Origin: Sphingobium herbicidovorans
GTDB taxonomy: Bacteria; Pseudomonadota; Alphaproteobacteria; Sphingomonadales; Sphingomonadaceae
NCBI RefSeq assembly: GCF_002080435.1
Contig: NZ_CP020538.1
Span: 558,001-622,000 of the forward strand
Direction of reading: 5' to 3'
DNA length: 64,000 nucleotides
Of the stretch, positions 34,885-44,795 are shown one piece after another. The notes beneath the pieces were generated by a model, which saw nothing but the letters and a program-made list of their open reading frames with translations, ran no database searches and was not told where the DNA came from. Both the position numbers and the translations under genes were made by a program. Each line of letters starts with the position of its first letter. Positions within the stretch are counted from its first letter, which is position 1.

Positions 34885-36090
34885 TCAAGCCGCTGCGCTG
34901 CGCGGGGTATCCCCCATGCGCTGTTCGCGCTCGACCCATTCGACCAGCAATGTCAGCACGCGGCGCAGGGCAGTATCCTGCTCCCCGACGCGAAACTCCA
35001 GCGATGACAGCCGTTCCTCGATCAGGGTGAAGCAATCTTTCAGGGCTTCGGGATCAACGGCTGTGATCGCGGCCTGCTCGATACGCAACGAATCGATCTC
35101 GGCGCGCAGTGCCGCCATCTCGTCCATCAGTGTCGAGGAAGGCTCGGGTTGACGCATGCGCAGCGCATCCAGTTCGGCACGCAGCGTTTCGCGTGCAGGC
35201 GCGGCCTGGGCCGACGCAGAAGCAGGCGCTTCATCCGCGCGGTCCAGAAACGAAGGGGGCACGGCCTGCAAATCGGCGTCGCTATCCGCGCCCATGTCCT
35301 CGATCACCGCCTGGACGGCGTCCGCGTCAATCTCTGACAGTTGATCGAGTGCGCCCAGCAACAGGACACGACTGGCCAGCACGTTCACGCGGCGCGGAAC
35401 GCCGCCGGTCGCGGCATAGATGGCGGCAAATGCTTCTGGCGTGAATTGCGGATCGCCATTCCATCCCACGATCGCCAGACGGTGCAGAATGTAAGGTTCG
35501 ACCTCGCCCGGCTGCATCGGATCAAGGTGATGGGTTGCGATCACGCGCTGGCGCAATTGTTCCAGTTGAGCGGACTTCATCAGATCGCGGAATTCGGGCT
35601 GACCCAGCAGGAATATCTGCAACAGCGACTGGCCACCCAACTGAAAGTTGGAAAGCATCCGCAACTCCTCGATCGCGGGGACCGAAAGATTCTGCGCCTC
35701 GTCAACGATTAGCAGAGACCGCCGACCGGCACGCGCCTGGCTGTGCAGAAACGCTTCGATCTGCCGTAATATCTGCGCCTTGGGCATATCAGTTGTCGGC
35801 AAACCGAAACTTTGGGCGGTGAGGCGCAGCATATCGTCGCCACCGACCTGGGTGGAAACGATCTTGACGGCGGTTAGCCGCGCCGGATCGATCGTCGCCA
35901 TCAAATGTCCAACCAGCGTCGTCTTGCCGGCGCCGATATCGCCTGTGATGACGATAAAGCCTTCGCCCTGAGCCAGACCGTAGCCAAGATAGGACAGCGC
36001 CTTGCGATGCGTCGCGCTTTCAAAATAGAAATGCGGATCGGGAGTCAGCTGAAACGGGCGGCCCTCAAATCCGTAGAATTGGTCGTACAT
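34885..36090 (-). CDS. ExeA-like AAA ATPase, XrtA-associated
   Basis: A 401-residue ATPase. It opens MYDQFYGFEGRPFQLTPDPHFYF, the standard start of the PEP-CTERM-linked ExeA family. Walker A is GDIGAGKTTL, Walker B is LLIVDEAQNLS, and sensor residues follow in GQPEFRDLM. After residue ~280 the C-terminal part is acidic and Ala-rich, with heptad-like coiled-coil segments (LRAELDALRMRQ; MAALRAEIDSLRIEQ). It probably energises or regulates polysaccharide export. The ATG at 36090 was chosen over upstream starts because it matches the family N-terminus. Confidence 0.92.
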   Translation of the reverse strand: MYDQFYGFEGRPFQLTPDPHFYFESATHRKALSYLGYGLAQGEGFIVITGDIGAGKTTLVGHLMATIDPARLTAVKIVSTQVGGDDMLRLTAQSFGLPTTDMPKAQILRQIEAFLHSQARAGRRSLLIVDEAQNLSVPAIEELRMLSNFQLGGQSLLQIFLLGQPEFRDLMKSAQLEQLRQRVIATHHLDPMQPGEVEPYILHRLAIVGWNGDPQFTPEAFAAIYAATGGVPRRVNVLASRVLLLGALDQLSEIDADAVQAVIEDMGADSDADLQAVPPSFLDRADEAPASASAQAAPARETLRAELDALRMRQPEPSSTLMDEMAALRAEIDSLRIEQAAITAVDPEALKDCFTLIEERLSSLEFRVGEQDTALRRVLTLLVEWVEREQRMGDTPRSAAA

Positions 36091-36112
36091 CTCTCGTCTC
36101 CAACTGGACGGA

Positions 36113-37711
36113 TTAAAAACTGTATCGCAGGCCAATCTGGCCCATGGCGTTAATCACGCTATCCAGATCGTCGGCCTTGGCGCTGTCGAGCCCAAGCGAA
36201 GCGGATGCCTGAAGATTGCGATTGATAAGCCGATTGTAGCTGGTGAACGCACCGAGGTTCAGCACATCCAGCCGTGCGTCACCGGCATCGAAATAATTGG
36301 CGTAGATAGCGCTATCGATACTGGACCGGGCATCGATGACATAGCTGAGCGACGCCGTGCCGTACCAATTCTGGTCCTTTGTCCCGCGCACGAACACAGT
36401 CTGGGTCGAGGGCGTCACGAACTTGCGCTGAGAATAGCCCATGCCGACCCCCAGTCCCCATGGGCCGCGCTGCGCAGCATATTGCGCGGCGACGCCCCGG
36501 TAGCGGAAGTTCGCGCCCGTGATCCCGGCAAGGGCATCGTTGAAGCACTGCCCACCACCACTCTGCGAGAATGCACAGCCTGTGAAGTCTCCTGTGAACG
36601 GGTTACGCACAACATCCAGGCTGCTGCCGGAAACCGCCGCGACGTTTGAGGTTATGATCCGTCCGAAGCTGTCGATGCCATCAAACACCACCAATGCGAA
36701 GGACTGGTTGCGGCCTTCCCAGACAAAGGTGCCAGTATAGCTCATGCCGCCATAGCGCTCGCCGACCCGCGCTTCCAAGGAAGTGCGGCGGCTGGGGCGC
36801 CACAGAACGCCCGCATCCCAGATCATGCCGTCGAAATCATATATCAGCGCGCGGGGTGAATTCTCGTCGGTGACATAGCGTCCGTTGCGAACCACCGGCG
36901 CTCCATTGCCATCCAGCAACGGCGCGCGCTGGCTGATCTTTATCCTCTCATATCCGACACCCCCTGCCAGCGCGACAGTCGGCGATACGGGGAGCGTGGC
37001 ATCGACACGGCCCCATCCATCCTCGAACCGCTGGTCGAGCTGGCTTGCATCCTCGCGGTCATAACCAGCGCTGACCGCAATGCCGAGCGGCAGCCTGACG
37101 CCGGGCGCGATGCCCACGGACCCTGCCAGGCTGTGCGAGACGGAATCGGCGAAAGAGCCTTCGTCAGGAAAGCCCGCAAAGTCGGCATCCTCATCCACCC
37201 GCGCATAGCCCAGGCGATAAGAAGCCGCGACGTCCACGTCGCCCAGCGACCTCGCATAGGAAGGCCCCGCATAGCCGGCATAGACGTGGCTGGTCTGGCT
37301 ATCATTCAATGTGGCAGCGCCGGAAAGACCATCGGCGCGGACGCGCGTCGCAAGTCCGCCCGCATTCAGTGTCAGCCCTCGCGAGATGAGGTATTGACCT
37401 GACACGATGCCACTGATGACGTCCTGATCGGTCGCTTCGCGTCCCCAGCCGAAGCTATGATTATACTGCACATCCGCTACGACCTCGAGCCGACGCGTCC
37501 GCATTTCGGCGGTTACGCCAGCAGTCACATTGGTATAGGTCAGAACATCGCCGCCGCCCTTAAGCGGCGCCATGACTGTTTGATCGACACCCAGATACGG
37601 CGTCACATCAACCTTGCGCTCCTGCGCCGATGCCGGAGGCTGTGCCGTAGCAAGCGCCATCACCGCCAGCAGTTTAAGGTGCATCGGCTTGGACGAGATG
37701 CGCGATTTCAT
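36113..37711 (-). CDS. XrtA-system outer-membrane beta-barrel protein
   Basis: A 532-residue protein with a signal peptide ending near PPASAQ-E. The remainder shows alternating hydrophobic strands and ends in Tyr-Ser-Phe, the terminal aromatic signal for BAM-mediated outer-membrane insertion. The pattern matches the PEP-CTERM-associated outer-membrane family present in exosortase A loci. It is a candidate secretion channel or surface anchor for the polysaccharide. It overlaps the kinase gene stop by 4 bp and precedes the ATPase gene by 22 bp. Confidence 0.85.
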   Translation of the reverse strand: MKSRISSKPMHLKLLAVMALATAQPPASAQERKVDVTPYLGVDQTVMAPLKGGGDVLTYTNVTAGVTAEMRTRRLEVVADVQYNHSFGWGREATDQDVISGIVSGQYLISRGLTLNAGGLATRVRADGLSGAATLNDSQTSHVYAGYAGPSYARSLGDVDVAASYRLGYARVDEDADFAGFPDEGSFADSVSHSLAGSVGIAPGVRLPLGIAVSAGYDREDASQLDQRFEDGWGRVDATLPVSPTVALAGGVGYERIKISQRAPLLDGNGAPVVRNGRYVTDENSPRALIYDFDGMIWDAGVLWRPSRRTSLEARVGERYGGMSYTGTFVWEGRNQSFALVVFDGIDSFGRIITSNVAAVSGSSLDVVRNPFTGDFTGCAFSQSGGGQCFNDALAGITGANFRYRGVAAQYAAQRGPWGLGVGMGYSQRKFVTPSTQTVFVRGTKDQNWYGTASLSYVIDARSSIDSAIYANYFDAGDARLDVLNLGAFTSYNRLINRNLQASASLGLDSAKADDLDSVINAMGQIGLRYSF

Positions 37712-38625
37712 TCGCCCTCGCCCCCCTTGGCCGGGTAGCTGCCGAAACGACGGCCACCGCCGGAGAAAGTGACACCATTCAAGAGTAGCTGAACCTGCCC
37801 CGCGCCTTTCAGCATGCCCGCCGCATCGCGCAGCGCGCTTTCGCTGGTTTGGTCGGCACGAACCACCAGCAGCGCGATCGCAACGTGGCTCGCCAGGACG
37901 GCTCCGGCAGAGGCTGCGAGCAGCGGCGGCGAATCAAACAGGATGATCCTGTCGGGACGCCCTTCTGTAAGGCGGTTCAGCAGCGCATCGGTGCGCGCGG
38001 AGGCCAAATATTCGGTATCATTGTTGCTCGGCCGGCCAGAAGGCAGCACTGACAGCGATGGAATGTCCGTCCGAATCACGCAATTCTCAATCGTGATTGC
38101 CGGATCGGCGAGCGCGTCCATCAAGCCGCAACCGGCCGTAAGCCCCAGCGCCTCGGGAATGCCTGGCTTGCCGAAGTCGGCATCAACCAGCAATATTTCC
38201 TTGTCCTTTTCAGCAGCCAGGCTGAGCGCAAGGTTGACCGCGCAGAAGCTCTTTCCCTCCCCGTTATGGGCGGAGCAAACGAGGATACGATTGCCGCGCG
38301 GATCGTCACCCAATTGGGCAAGCAGGTCCCGCTTGAGCAGACGGAATTCCTCACTCATCGCCGTAACCGGCCCGTCCGGCAGCAGATAATCGCCTTCGGC
38401 CAGCGCGATGCGATCAATGCTTTGCACTGGCCCGTGCCAGTCCGGCGCACGAAAGCCCGCCGGAACGGTAACCGGCTCCGCAAAATCCACCCCTGGCAGG
38501 GGTGACGCTTCATCAGGCACTTCCACGTATGGCGCCGCGCGTCCTTTCAGCGCGACGCTGAAGTCGTAGATCTCAGTGGCGCGCTCGATCAGCGAACCTT
38601 TAGACAGGGAGCTATGCTTGTTCAT
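37708..38625 (-). CDS. Tyrosine autokinase (BY-kinase), XrtA-associated
   Basis: A 305-residue cytoplasmic P-loop kinase of the capsular exopolysaccharide family. Walker A region SAHNGEGKS lies at 118-126, Walker A' ILLVDADFGKPG at 144-155 and Walker B ILFDSPPLL near residue 228. The C-terminus has only one Tyr (FGSYPAKGG) instead of the usual tyrosine cluster, so the phosphorylation pattern may be simple. In XrtA loci the kinase is encoded separately from its membrane partner, here the chain-length protein just upstream (10-bp gap). Confidence 0.9.
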   Translation of the reverse strand: MNKHSSLSKGSLIERATEIYDFSVALKGRAAPYVEVPDEASPLPGVDFAEPVTVPAGFRAPDWHGPVQSIDRIALAEGDYLLPDGPVTAMSEEFRLLKRDLLAQLGDDPRGNRILVCSAHNGEGKSFCAVNLALSLAAEKDKEILLVDADFGKPGIPEALGLTAGCGLMDALADPAITIENCVIRTDIPSLSVLPSGRPSNNDTEYLASARTDALLNRLTEGRPDRIILFDSPPLLAASAGAVLASHVAIALLVVRADQTSESALRDAAGMLKGAGQVQLLLNGVTFSGGGRRFGSYPAKGGEGE

Positions 38626-38635
38626 CGTCCGCTCC

Positions 38636-40150
38636 TCACGCCATTCCGCGCTGAATGAATTCGACCAGGATCAGCAGCAGGCAAAGCCCCGCCAGCCCGC
38701 CGGTTGCGCCCGCGAACCATCTCAACCGCTGTTTTTCGACCACCTTCTGCGCGGCATTGACCGTCAAGGTGATGGAGCCGATGACCGGAAGCCCTACCGC
38801 CCTCTCCAGGCGCGCCGACGTCGGGAAGCTACCCTTGAGCTGTCCCATGGCAAAAGCGCTGCCGATCCCCGCCCCAATCCCAACGACCAGCACGGCCAGC
38901 AAGAGCAGGGGTCGATTGGGCGCAGTGGGCACCGTCGGAGCGTTGGGCGGATTGATAACGCGAAACTGGACCGAGCCGGTCTCGGACTTCACATCGCCCC
39001 TTAGGCGCACATCCTCGCGGTCGGCGAGCAGCTTGTCATATTGCGTTTTCAGAACCTCATAATCGCGATCAAGCTTTTCCTGCTCGGCGGCAAGGCCCGG
39101 CTCGTCGGCCTGCCGTGAGGACATGGCATTGAGGTCAGCCTGAAGCTGCGACTTGCGTGCCTGCAACGCCTGAACAGTCGCAGCTCGTTCGGCCTGCATC
39201 GACTTAATCGAAAGATAGGCAGGATTGGGCGATCCGCCTGGCCCAACATCGCCTCTCTGCCGACGCAGAGCATCGACCTGCCGTTGCGCTGTGATCACAT
39301 CTGGATGGTCGCTGGTCCAGCCACGCGCACGCATGCCAGCCAGTTCCGCCTGCGCCTGCGCCAGTGCAGAGGGGCCACCTGACGCGGATGTGCCCGGCAA
39401 CATCTGCGGAGTCCCCGCCAGCTGACCATTCATGGCGCTCAGCGCGCTGGACGCCTGCACCAGCTGAGACTCGATATTGTTGATCTCCATCCGCGCGGCA
39501 TCCATGCGCTGCCCGATCGAGCCCGCGCCTGGAAGCACCCCGGCGTAGCGCTGCTCGAATTCAACACGCCGCTGTTCGGCAGCGGCCAGCTGGCGTCCGC
39601 GCGCAGCGAGTTGCTCATCAAGGAAAGCCAGGCTTTGCTTGGTCTCTACCCGATCCGAAGACAGGTTCGCTTCCTGGAAAATGTCGATCAGCTTCTGCAC
39701 GGCCTGCTGCGCGATCCGGGCATTGGCGCCGTCGGACAGGCTGGAGTCGGCAGACTTCGCGCTGATGTCGATCATGCTGGGATCGGCCTGCGCCATGACG
39801 GTGATGCCTTCACGCAGCGCGGTGATCTTCGCCGCCATGTCGCGTGGGCCACTGACCGTCTGATTAAGGTCGGTCTCCTTGACTACGCGTTCCAGATTCG
39901 CGGTGCTAGCGAGCGTCTGGCGAACGCGGTCCAGATCCTGCTGCGACTGGACCTGTGTGATGCCCACCTTGTCCTGCAGCAGCGACTGCGTGTTCACATA
40001 GACCCGCGCCTTGCTTTCATAGCTGTTGGGCACCAGCGCGATGCCCAGCCAGCCCAGCATGCACACGGCCCACGCCACGCCAAGCGCCACCCAGCGCCGG
40101 ATCCATATGCCATGCAGGGCAATCAGCAATTCGTCGTAAAGACCCGCCAT
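38636..40150 (-). CDS. Polysaccharide chain-length determinant (Wzz/PCP type), XrtA-associated
   Basis: A 504-residue co-polymerase with two membrane helices, near residues 20-40 (ALGVAWAVCMLGWLGIALVP) and about 420-440 (PLLLLAVLVVGIGAGIG), and a third near the C-terminus. The Wzz domain motif SYESKARVYVNTQSLLQDK follows the first helix. A long coiled-coil (SLAFLDEQLAARGRQLAAAEQRRVEFEQRYAG) forms the periplasmic arm. A Pro-rich segment (NPPNAPTVPTAPNRP) precedes the second helix, as in PCP proteins. It regulates chain length with the kinase encoded next. Confidence 0.92.
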   Translation of the reverse strand: MAGLYDELLIALHGIWIRRWVALGVAWAVCMLGWLGIALVPNSYESKARVYVNTQSLLQDKVGITQVQSQQDLDRVRQTLASTANLERVVKETDLNQTVSGPRDMAAKITALREGITVMAQADPSMIDISAKSADSSLSDGANARIAQQAVQKLIDIFQEANLSSDRVETKQSLAFLDEQLAARGRQLAAAEQRRVEFEQRYAGVLPGAGSIGQRMDAARMEINNIESQLVQASSALSAMNGQLAGTPQMLPGTSASGGPSALAQAQAELAGMRARGWTSDHPDVITAQRQVDALRRQRGDVGPGGSPNPAYLSIKSMQAERAATVQALQARKSQLQADLNAMSSRQADEPGLAAEQEKLDRDYEVLKTQYDKLLADREDVRLRGDVKSETGSVQFRVINPPNAPTVPTAPNRPLLLLAVLVVGIGAGIGSAFAMGQLKGSFPTSARLERAVGLPVIGSITLTVNAAQKVVEKQRLRWFAGATGGLAGLCLLLILVEFIQRGMA

Positions 40151-40152
40151 GA

Positions 40153-40797
40153 TCAGAACATGCTTTCAGGGATGATGATGACGTCGCCGGGCGCCAGCAT
40201 GACATTCGCCTTGCTGTCGCCGCGTTTCAGCAGGTCGCCGATGCGCACGTTGAATTCCTGCTGCTTGCCCTCGTCCTTGTTAAAGCGGACCAGCCGCGCG
40301 CGGTTGCCCGCCGCATATTCGCTGAGCCCCCCGACAGAGATCATCGCGTCCAGCAGCGTCATATTGGCGCGATAGGGAATGGAAGCAGGCTTTTCGGTCG
40401 CCCCGACGATCCGCACCTGCTGGCTGAATGTGCCGGAAAATTGGTTGACGATTACCGATACCAAGGGGTTTTCGATATATTTGGTCAGCGCGACCTTCAT
40501 GTCGTCGGCCAACTGCTTGGGCGTCTTTCCCACGGCGGGCATGTCGGAGATCAGCGGCGTGGTGATGCGCCCGTCGGGCCGCACCTGCACCTTTGCGCCC
40601 AATTCCGGGTTGCGCCAAACGAATATGGTCAGGTCATCGAGCGGCCCTATAACATATTCCTCGCCCGGCCCCTCCTGCTGCGAAACGAAGGATGCTGGCG
40701 GGAGTTGTCGGTCGCCGCCGCCCGAGGCGCAACCCGACAGGAGCACGGCGGGCACCGAAGCACCGATCAAAGCCCGGGAAAGCGACAGGAAACGCAT
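40153..40797 (-). CDS. Exopolysaccharide export lipoprotein (Wza-type), XrtA-associated
   Basis: A 214-residue outer-membrane polysaccharide export protein. It has a lipoprotein signal with lipobox LLSGC (Cys23). The Poly_export domain (EYVIGPLDDLTIFVWRNPELGAKVQVRPDGRITTPLISDMPAVGKTPKQL) and a SLBB-like domain (VRIVGATEKPASIPYRANMTLLDAMISVGGL) follow. It heads the main XrtA operon. ATG 40797 has a near-perfect Shine-Dalgarno (GAGGTGA) at 5 nt, suggesting strong translation. It works with the chain-length protein encoded 2 bp downstream. Confidence 0.93.
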   Translation of the reverse strand: MRFLSLSRALIGASVPAVLLSGCASGGGDRQLPPASFVSQQEGPGEEYVIGPLDDLTIFVWRNPELGAKVQVRPDGRITTPLISDMPAVGKTPKQLADDMKVALTKYIENPLVSVIVNQFSGTFSQQVRIVGATEKPASIPYRANMTLLDAMISVGGLSEYAAGNRARLVRFNKDEGKQQEFNVRIGDLLKRGDSKANVMLAPGDVIIIPESMF

Positions 40798-40929
40798 ATC
40801 TTCACCTCATGATCCAGCCGCACGGCCGCGCAGCCGCCAGATGATGAAGCGGCCGCAAAGCAATGGGCTTTGGCCATCTTCTTGCCTTCAAAGGGTAAAG
40901 ATACGGTTAGGCGTCAAACTATTGGCATA
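40798..40929 (-). promoter_or_regulatory. Probable promoter region of the XrtA operon
   Basis: This 132-bp gap separates the decarboxylase gene from the first gene of the long XrtA train, and is the only sizeable gap in front of that train. It contains TTTGACG (minus strand, near 40910-40916) as a possible -35, but no convincing -10 at 16-18 bp. A GAGGTGA ribosome site ends it. The promoter is inferred from position only. Confidence 0.35.
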
Positions 40930-42162
40930 TCAGCCAAGTAATAGTTCCAGGGCGGGTGGATGTCCCAGAAAGGCTGCGGGGCTGGCGGACGCTCCATAGG
41001 CCCCTGCGACGAAAATCGCGATCAGGTCGCCTTCGGCCACAGCAGGCAGCGAAACCTTGTCGCCAAGCTTGTCGATGGGCGTGCACAGGCATCCGACGAT
41101 CGTGACAGCCTCCTCGGCGGCGGGCGCGCCATAGCGGTTGGCGACCGCGATCGGATAATTGCGCCGCACCACCGTCCCGAAATTGCCGCTCGCCGCGAGT
41201 TGATGGTGCAACCCCCCATCGACGACCACGAACGTCTCGCCCTTGCTCTGCTTCACGTCGATCACGCGCGTCAGATAAACTCCCGCTTCACCGACTATCC
41301 AGCGGCCGAGTTCAATCGCGAACTTACTTGTCGACAATATGTCCGGCCGCGCATTCATTATCTGCCCCAATGCTTCGCCGATGGGAGCGACATCCAGCCG
41401 TTGGTCGCCGGGGAAATAGGGGATGCCAAAGCCGCCGCCCAAATTCACCAGCGGCGGCGACGCGCCCACCTCGTTCGACAACCGCGCCGCCAGACCGACC
41501 GTCGCCGCCTGCGTATCGATCAGCGCCTCGGCATCGAGGGCTTGCGATCCGGCAAAGATATGCCAGCCGCGCCAGTCCGCCCCGGCGGCGATAAGGGACC
41601 GGGCAAGTGCGGCGGCCCTATCCGCGTCGACGCCGAAGGGCTTGGCCCCGCCCCCCATGCGCATGCCCGATCCTTTGAGGTCGAAATCGGGATTGACCCT
41701 CACTGCAAGGCGAGGAATCCGCCCACGTTTCTCTGCAATGGCGAGCGCCCGTCGCGCTTCGCCCTCCGACTCCAGATTAAGCGTGATTCCCGCATCAATG
41801 GCAGCAACCAGCTCGTCTTCGCGCTTACCCGGCCCAGCAAAGCTGATATGGGCCGCATCCATGCCAGCGGCTAACGCGCGCGCCAATTCACCGCCCGACG
41901 CAACATCGAAACCATCGACCAACCGCACCATCCGTTCGAGCAATCCCGGGTGCGGATTGGCCTTTACAGCGTAGTGGAGCGACAATTCCTTCGGCATGGC
42001 ATCACGCAGGACTTGCAACTGTCGTTCGACAATATTCATGTCATAGACGAACAGCGGCGTATCCCCCGCTTCATCCACCAGGCTAGCCGCGCCACAACCG
42101 CCAATCAGCAGCATGCCCTCCTCGCCTCCAAAAAAAGGCGGAATGGGTCCCATTGGCTTCAT
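40930..42162 (-). CDS. PLP-dependent decarboxylase, XrtA-associated
   Basis: A 410-residue fold-III decarboxylase of the diaminopimelate/ornithine decarboxylase class. The PLP lysine is Lys67 (HYAVKANPHP). The glycine-rich phosphate loop is LVNLGGGFGIPYF, and the catalytic Cys region is IVGCLCTPIDKLG. The version with N-terminal PLFVYD is typical of exosortase A loci. Together with the acyl-CoA ligase (4-bp overlap) and acyl carrier protein it may make an aminoacyl or acyl group for the polysaccharide; the substrate is not known. Confidence 0.92.
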   Translation of the reverse strand: MKPMGPIPPFFGGEEGMLLIGGCGAASLVDEAGDTPLFVYDMNIVERQLQVLRDAMPKELSLHYAVKANPHPGLLERMVRLVDGFDVASGGELARALAAGMDAAHISFAGPGKREDELVAAIDAGITLNLESEGEARRALAIAEKRGRIPRLAVRVNPDFDLKGSGMRMGGGAKPFGVDADRAAALARSLIAAGADWRGWHIFAGSQALDAEALIDTQAATVGLAARLSNEVGASPPLVNLGGGFGIPYFPGDQRLDVAPIGEALGQIMNARPDILSTSKFAIELGRWIVGEAGVYLTRVIDVKQSKGETFVVVDGGLHHQLAASGNFGTVVRRNYPIAVANRYGAPAAEEAVTIVGCLCTPIDKLGDKVSLPAVAEGDLIAIFVAGAYGASASPAAFLGHPPALELLLG

Positions 42163-43691
42163 CGGTCATATTCCTTGGCAAGCGCCACGCGATCAATCTT
42201 GCCATTGGGTGTCCGCGGAAAATCCGCCAGCCTGACTATCCTGCGTGGCTGCATGAAATTTGGCAGCTCGGTCTTCAGCTTGGCTACAACGGCGGCTTCC
42301 GACCCTGCATCGTCCGATCGGATCAGCAACAGCACCGCCTGCCCCAGCCTTTCATCCTTTACCCCCAGCGCAACCGCCTCAGCCACGCCGGGCACGGCCA
42401 CCGCCGCTTCCTCAATTTCGGAAGGACTGATGCGGTTGCCTGAGGATTTGATCATCGCATCGTCGCGGCCGACGAAATAAAGCAGGCCATCCGCATCGCG
42501 CCGCACGCTGTCGCCCGACCACACTGCCACGCCGCCGTAGCGGGACGCCGGGGGTGCTGGCCTGAATCGCTCCGCAGTCCGCGCAGGATCGCGCCAATAG
42601 CCCTGCGCAACCAACGGCCCACAATGCACCAACTCGCCGGTCTCATCATCATCGGTCAGGCTTCCATCCGGGCGAACGACCAATATCTCCGCATGCGGTA
42701 TCGCCGAACCCATGGAATCTGGATGGCTATCCACTTGTTCCGGCGGCAGGTAGGTCGAACGAAACGCCTCCGTCAGTCCATACATGGGATAGACGTCAGC
42801 CTCTGGAAAAAGGCTGCGTAGTTTCGTGACCAGGGGCCGGGTAAGCGCGCCCCCACTGTTAGTCAGGCGCTTCAGTTTGCCGGCGACTTCTGCCTGCCAG
42901 TTCAATTCGGTCAGTTGTATCCAAAGCGGCGGTACGCCCGCCAACGTCGTTATGTCGCGACGGTCCACCGATTTCATGACGTCACGCGGCGTCAGATAGT
43001 CGAGCGGATATACGCACCCGCCGGCGTACCAGCTGGAAAACAGCTGATTCTGACCGTAATCGAAGCTGAAAGGCAGCACGCATAATGTCCTGTCATCAGC
43101 TGTCAGCTTCAAATAGTTCGCCACGGCCGCCGCGCCGAGCCACAGATTCGCGTGGCTCAACATCACGCCCTTGGGACGGCCCGTAGATCCGCTGGTATAT
43201 AGTATCGCCGCCAGATCGTCCGGCCCAGCCGTCGAAGGCGGCATGGCGCCTCCGCCGCTCATGGCGCAAGCTGCGTCATCCTCCCGCAACAGGCGGCATT
43301 CCACTGGCACATCCGCAGGCGCCAGAGTGTCGAGGCGGCCCACCGTCCCTATCAAGAGTTGCGCACCGCTGTCGGCCAATATGTGCGCCACCTGCGCATG
43401 CTTGAGCAATGGATTGACCGGCACATGCACCAGCCCGGCACGCGGCGCGGCGAGCGGCATCAACGCAGCGACGGGGCCTTTGGCGATCCAACTCGCGACT
43501 CGGGCGCCCCTTTCCAGGCCGAAACCCGCCAGCCATTTGGCTAGCCGCCCGAGCGTTTCCTCCAGCTCCGCATAATTTTGCGATCCCGACCGCCCATCAA
43601 GCGCCGGGCGCGCAGGATCCCCTCGCAGCAGCAGATGGTCGATCGGCCGCACTTCCTCTCCGTCGATCAGGGTTGCACCGCTTAACTCCAT
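42159..43691 (-). CDS. AMP-forming acyl-CoA ligase, XrtA-associated
   Basis: A 510-residue ANL-family adenylating enzyme. The P-loop is ILYTSGSTGRPKGVMLSHANL, motif A5 is MYGLTEAFRSTYL, the GELVHCGPLVAQGYW block follows, and the catalytic Lys is in PNGKIDRVAL near the C-terminus. It belongs to the exosortase A-associated branch. It probably activates a carboxylic or amino acid for transfer to the acyl carrier protein encoded divergently. ATG 43691 is taken as start; an in-frame GTG at 43706 lacks a Shine-Dalgarno. It overlaps the decarboxylase gene by 4 bp. Confidence 0.92.
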   Translation of the reverse strand: MELSGATLIDGEEVRPIDHLLLRGDPARPALDGRSGSQNYAELEETLGRLAKWLAGFGLERGARVASWIAKGPVAALMPLAAPRAGLVHVPVNPLLKHAQVAHILADSGAQLLIGTVGRLDTLAPADVPVECRLLREDDAACAMSGGGAMPPSTAGPDDLAAILYTSGSTGRPKGVMLSHANLWLGAAAVANYLKLTADDRTLCVLPFSFDYGQNQLFSSWYAGGCVYPLDYLTPRDVMKSVDRRDITTLAGVPPLWIQLTELNWQAEVAGKLKRLTNSGGALTRPLVTKLRSLFPEADVYPMYGLTEAFRSTYLPPEQVDSHPDSMGSAIPHAEILVVRPDGSLTDDDETGELVHCGPLVAQGYWRDPARTAERFRPAPPASRYGGVAVWSGDSVRRDADGLLYFVGRDDAMIKSSGNRISPSEIEEAAVAVPGVAEAVALGVKDERLGQAVLLLIRSDDAGSEAAVVAKLKTELPNFMQPRRIVRLADFPRTPNGKIDRVALAKEYDR

Positions 43692-43740
43692 TTCCAGACT
43701 TTTCACCTAAGGCAGAGGATGGTGCCGGGGAGATAGTGGT

Positions 43741-44748
43741 TTGCTGGTCACAAGGGAATATAGCACGGTCGCCGATGCCCGAATGGCTCTCTCGGGAAGG
43801 ATGGACCGCGCCTCGACATCGTCCCTCTTCGACCGCATCGACTGGTTCGAATCGCTCCACGGCCACTGCTTCGCGCGTCAGCCTGTCCGCATCCTACAGG
43901 TGATTGAAGGCGCCACGGAGGCGTGGCTGTTTCTTCTTTCACCTTCGTCAGAACGGCAGACAGCGCTCGCCAATTGGTACAGCTTTTCCTGGTCTCCGGT
44001 CTATCTTGGCGACCCAGACGCGCAGACCCGGTGCAGGCTAACGGAAGTCCTGGCCGCCAACCTTATCAAGACATGTCGTCATATCGATCTCTATCCGGTG
44101 GCCGAATGCTCAGGCATGTTGCTCGACGCGTTCCGGCGCAGCGGCTGGTTCGGGGTGCGGCGGTCCATGGGCGGACGCCATTTGCTCGCTCTCAATGGCC
44201 GTGATTTTGCCGCATATTGGGCAGGTCGTCCCGGACGGCTGCGCAATCAGGTACAGCGCAAGGCGCGTACCAGCCGCTTCACCATCGACATTCACCACGA
44301 CCTCACGGACGCGCTCTGGAAGGATTATGTCGCGGTTCATGCCAGCAGTTGGAAGCAACCCGAGCCGGGCCTGTCTTTCCTGCGCGAAATGGCCGCCCGC
44401 GAAGGTGAAGCGGGAACGCTGCGGCTTGGCTTCGCGCGGCTGAATGGACAAGCGGTTGCGACCCAGCTCTGGACAGTCGAAAATGGCACAGCCTTAATTC
44501 ACAAGCTGGCGCATGACCGCGCCTTCGATGGCGGCTCGCCCGGCACGCTGCTGAGCCACGCGATGTTCGCCCACGCCATAGACAGCGACCACGTCCAACT
44601 CATCGATTATGGGACCGGCGATAACAGCTACAAGGCTGAGTGGATGGAGCAGCGCCAGACCCTGTACCGGCTCGACTTCTTCAATCCCCGATTCGCGTCC
44701 ACATGGATTCCCGCCGCAAGAACCGCCATTTCCGCCCTTGTGGGTTAA
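43741..44748 (+). CDS. GNAT/BioF2-like acetyltransferase (CelD/BcsL type)
   Basis: A 335-residue protein with the split GNAT fold of the Acetyltransf_6 family: FDRIDWFESLHGHCF near the start, RNQVQRKARTSRFTIDI in the middle and LIDYGTGDNSYKAEWMEQRQTLYRLDFFNPR near the C-terminus. Such proteins occur with FemAB and acyl carrier genes in exosortase A loci and probably transfer an acyl group to a sugar. The TTG start at 43741 has GGGGAG 10-15 nt upstream; the next in-frame ATG is at 43783. It is divergent from the ligase gene. Confidence 0.82.
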   Translation: MLVTREYSTVADARMALSGRMDRASTSSLFDRIDWFESLHGHCFARQPVRILQVIEGATEAWLFLLSPSSERQTALANWYSFSWSPVYLGDPDAQTRCRLTEVLAANLIKTCRHIDLYPVAECSGMLLDAFRRSGWFGVRRSMGGRHLLALNGRDFAAYWAGRPGRLRNQVQRKARTSRFTIDIHHDLTDALWKDYVAVHASSWKQPEPGLSFLREMAAREGEAGTLRLGFARLNGQAVATQLWTVENGTALIHKLAHDRAFDGGSPGTLLSHAMFAHAIDSDHVQLIDYGTGDNSYKAEWMEQRQTLYRLDFFNPRFASTWIPAARTAISALVG

Positions 44749-44795
44749 AGGCGGAACGACTAGGTAAGCCGCCCATCATGCGGGCGGGAAACTTT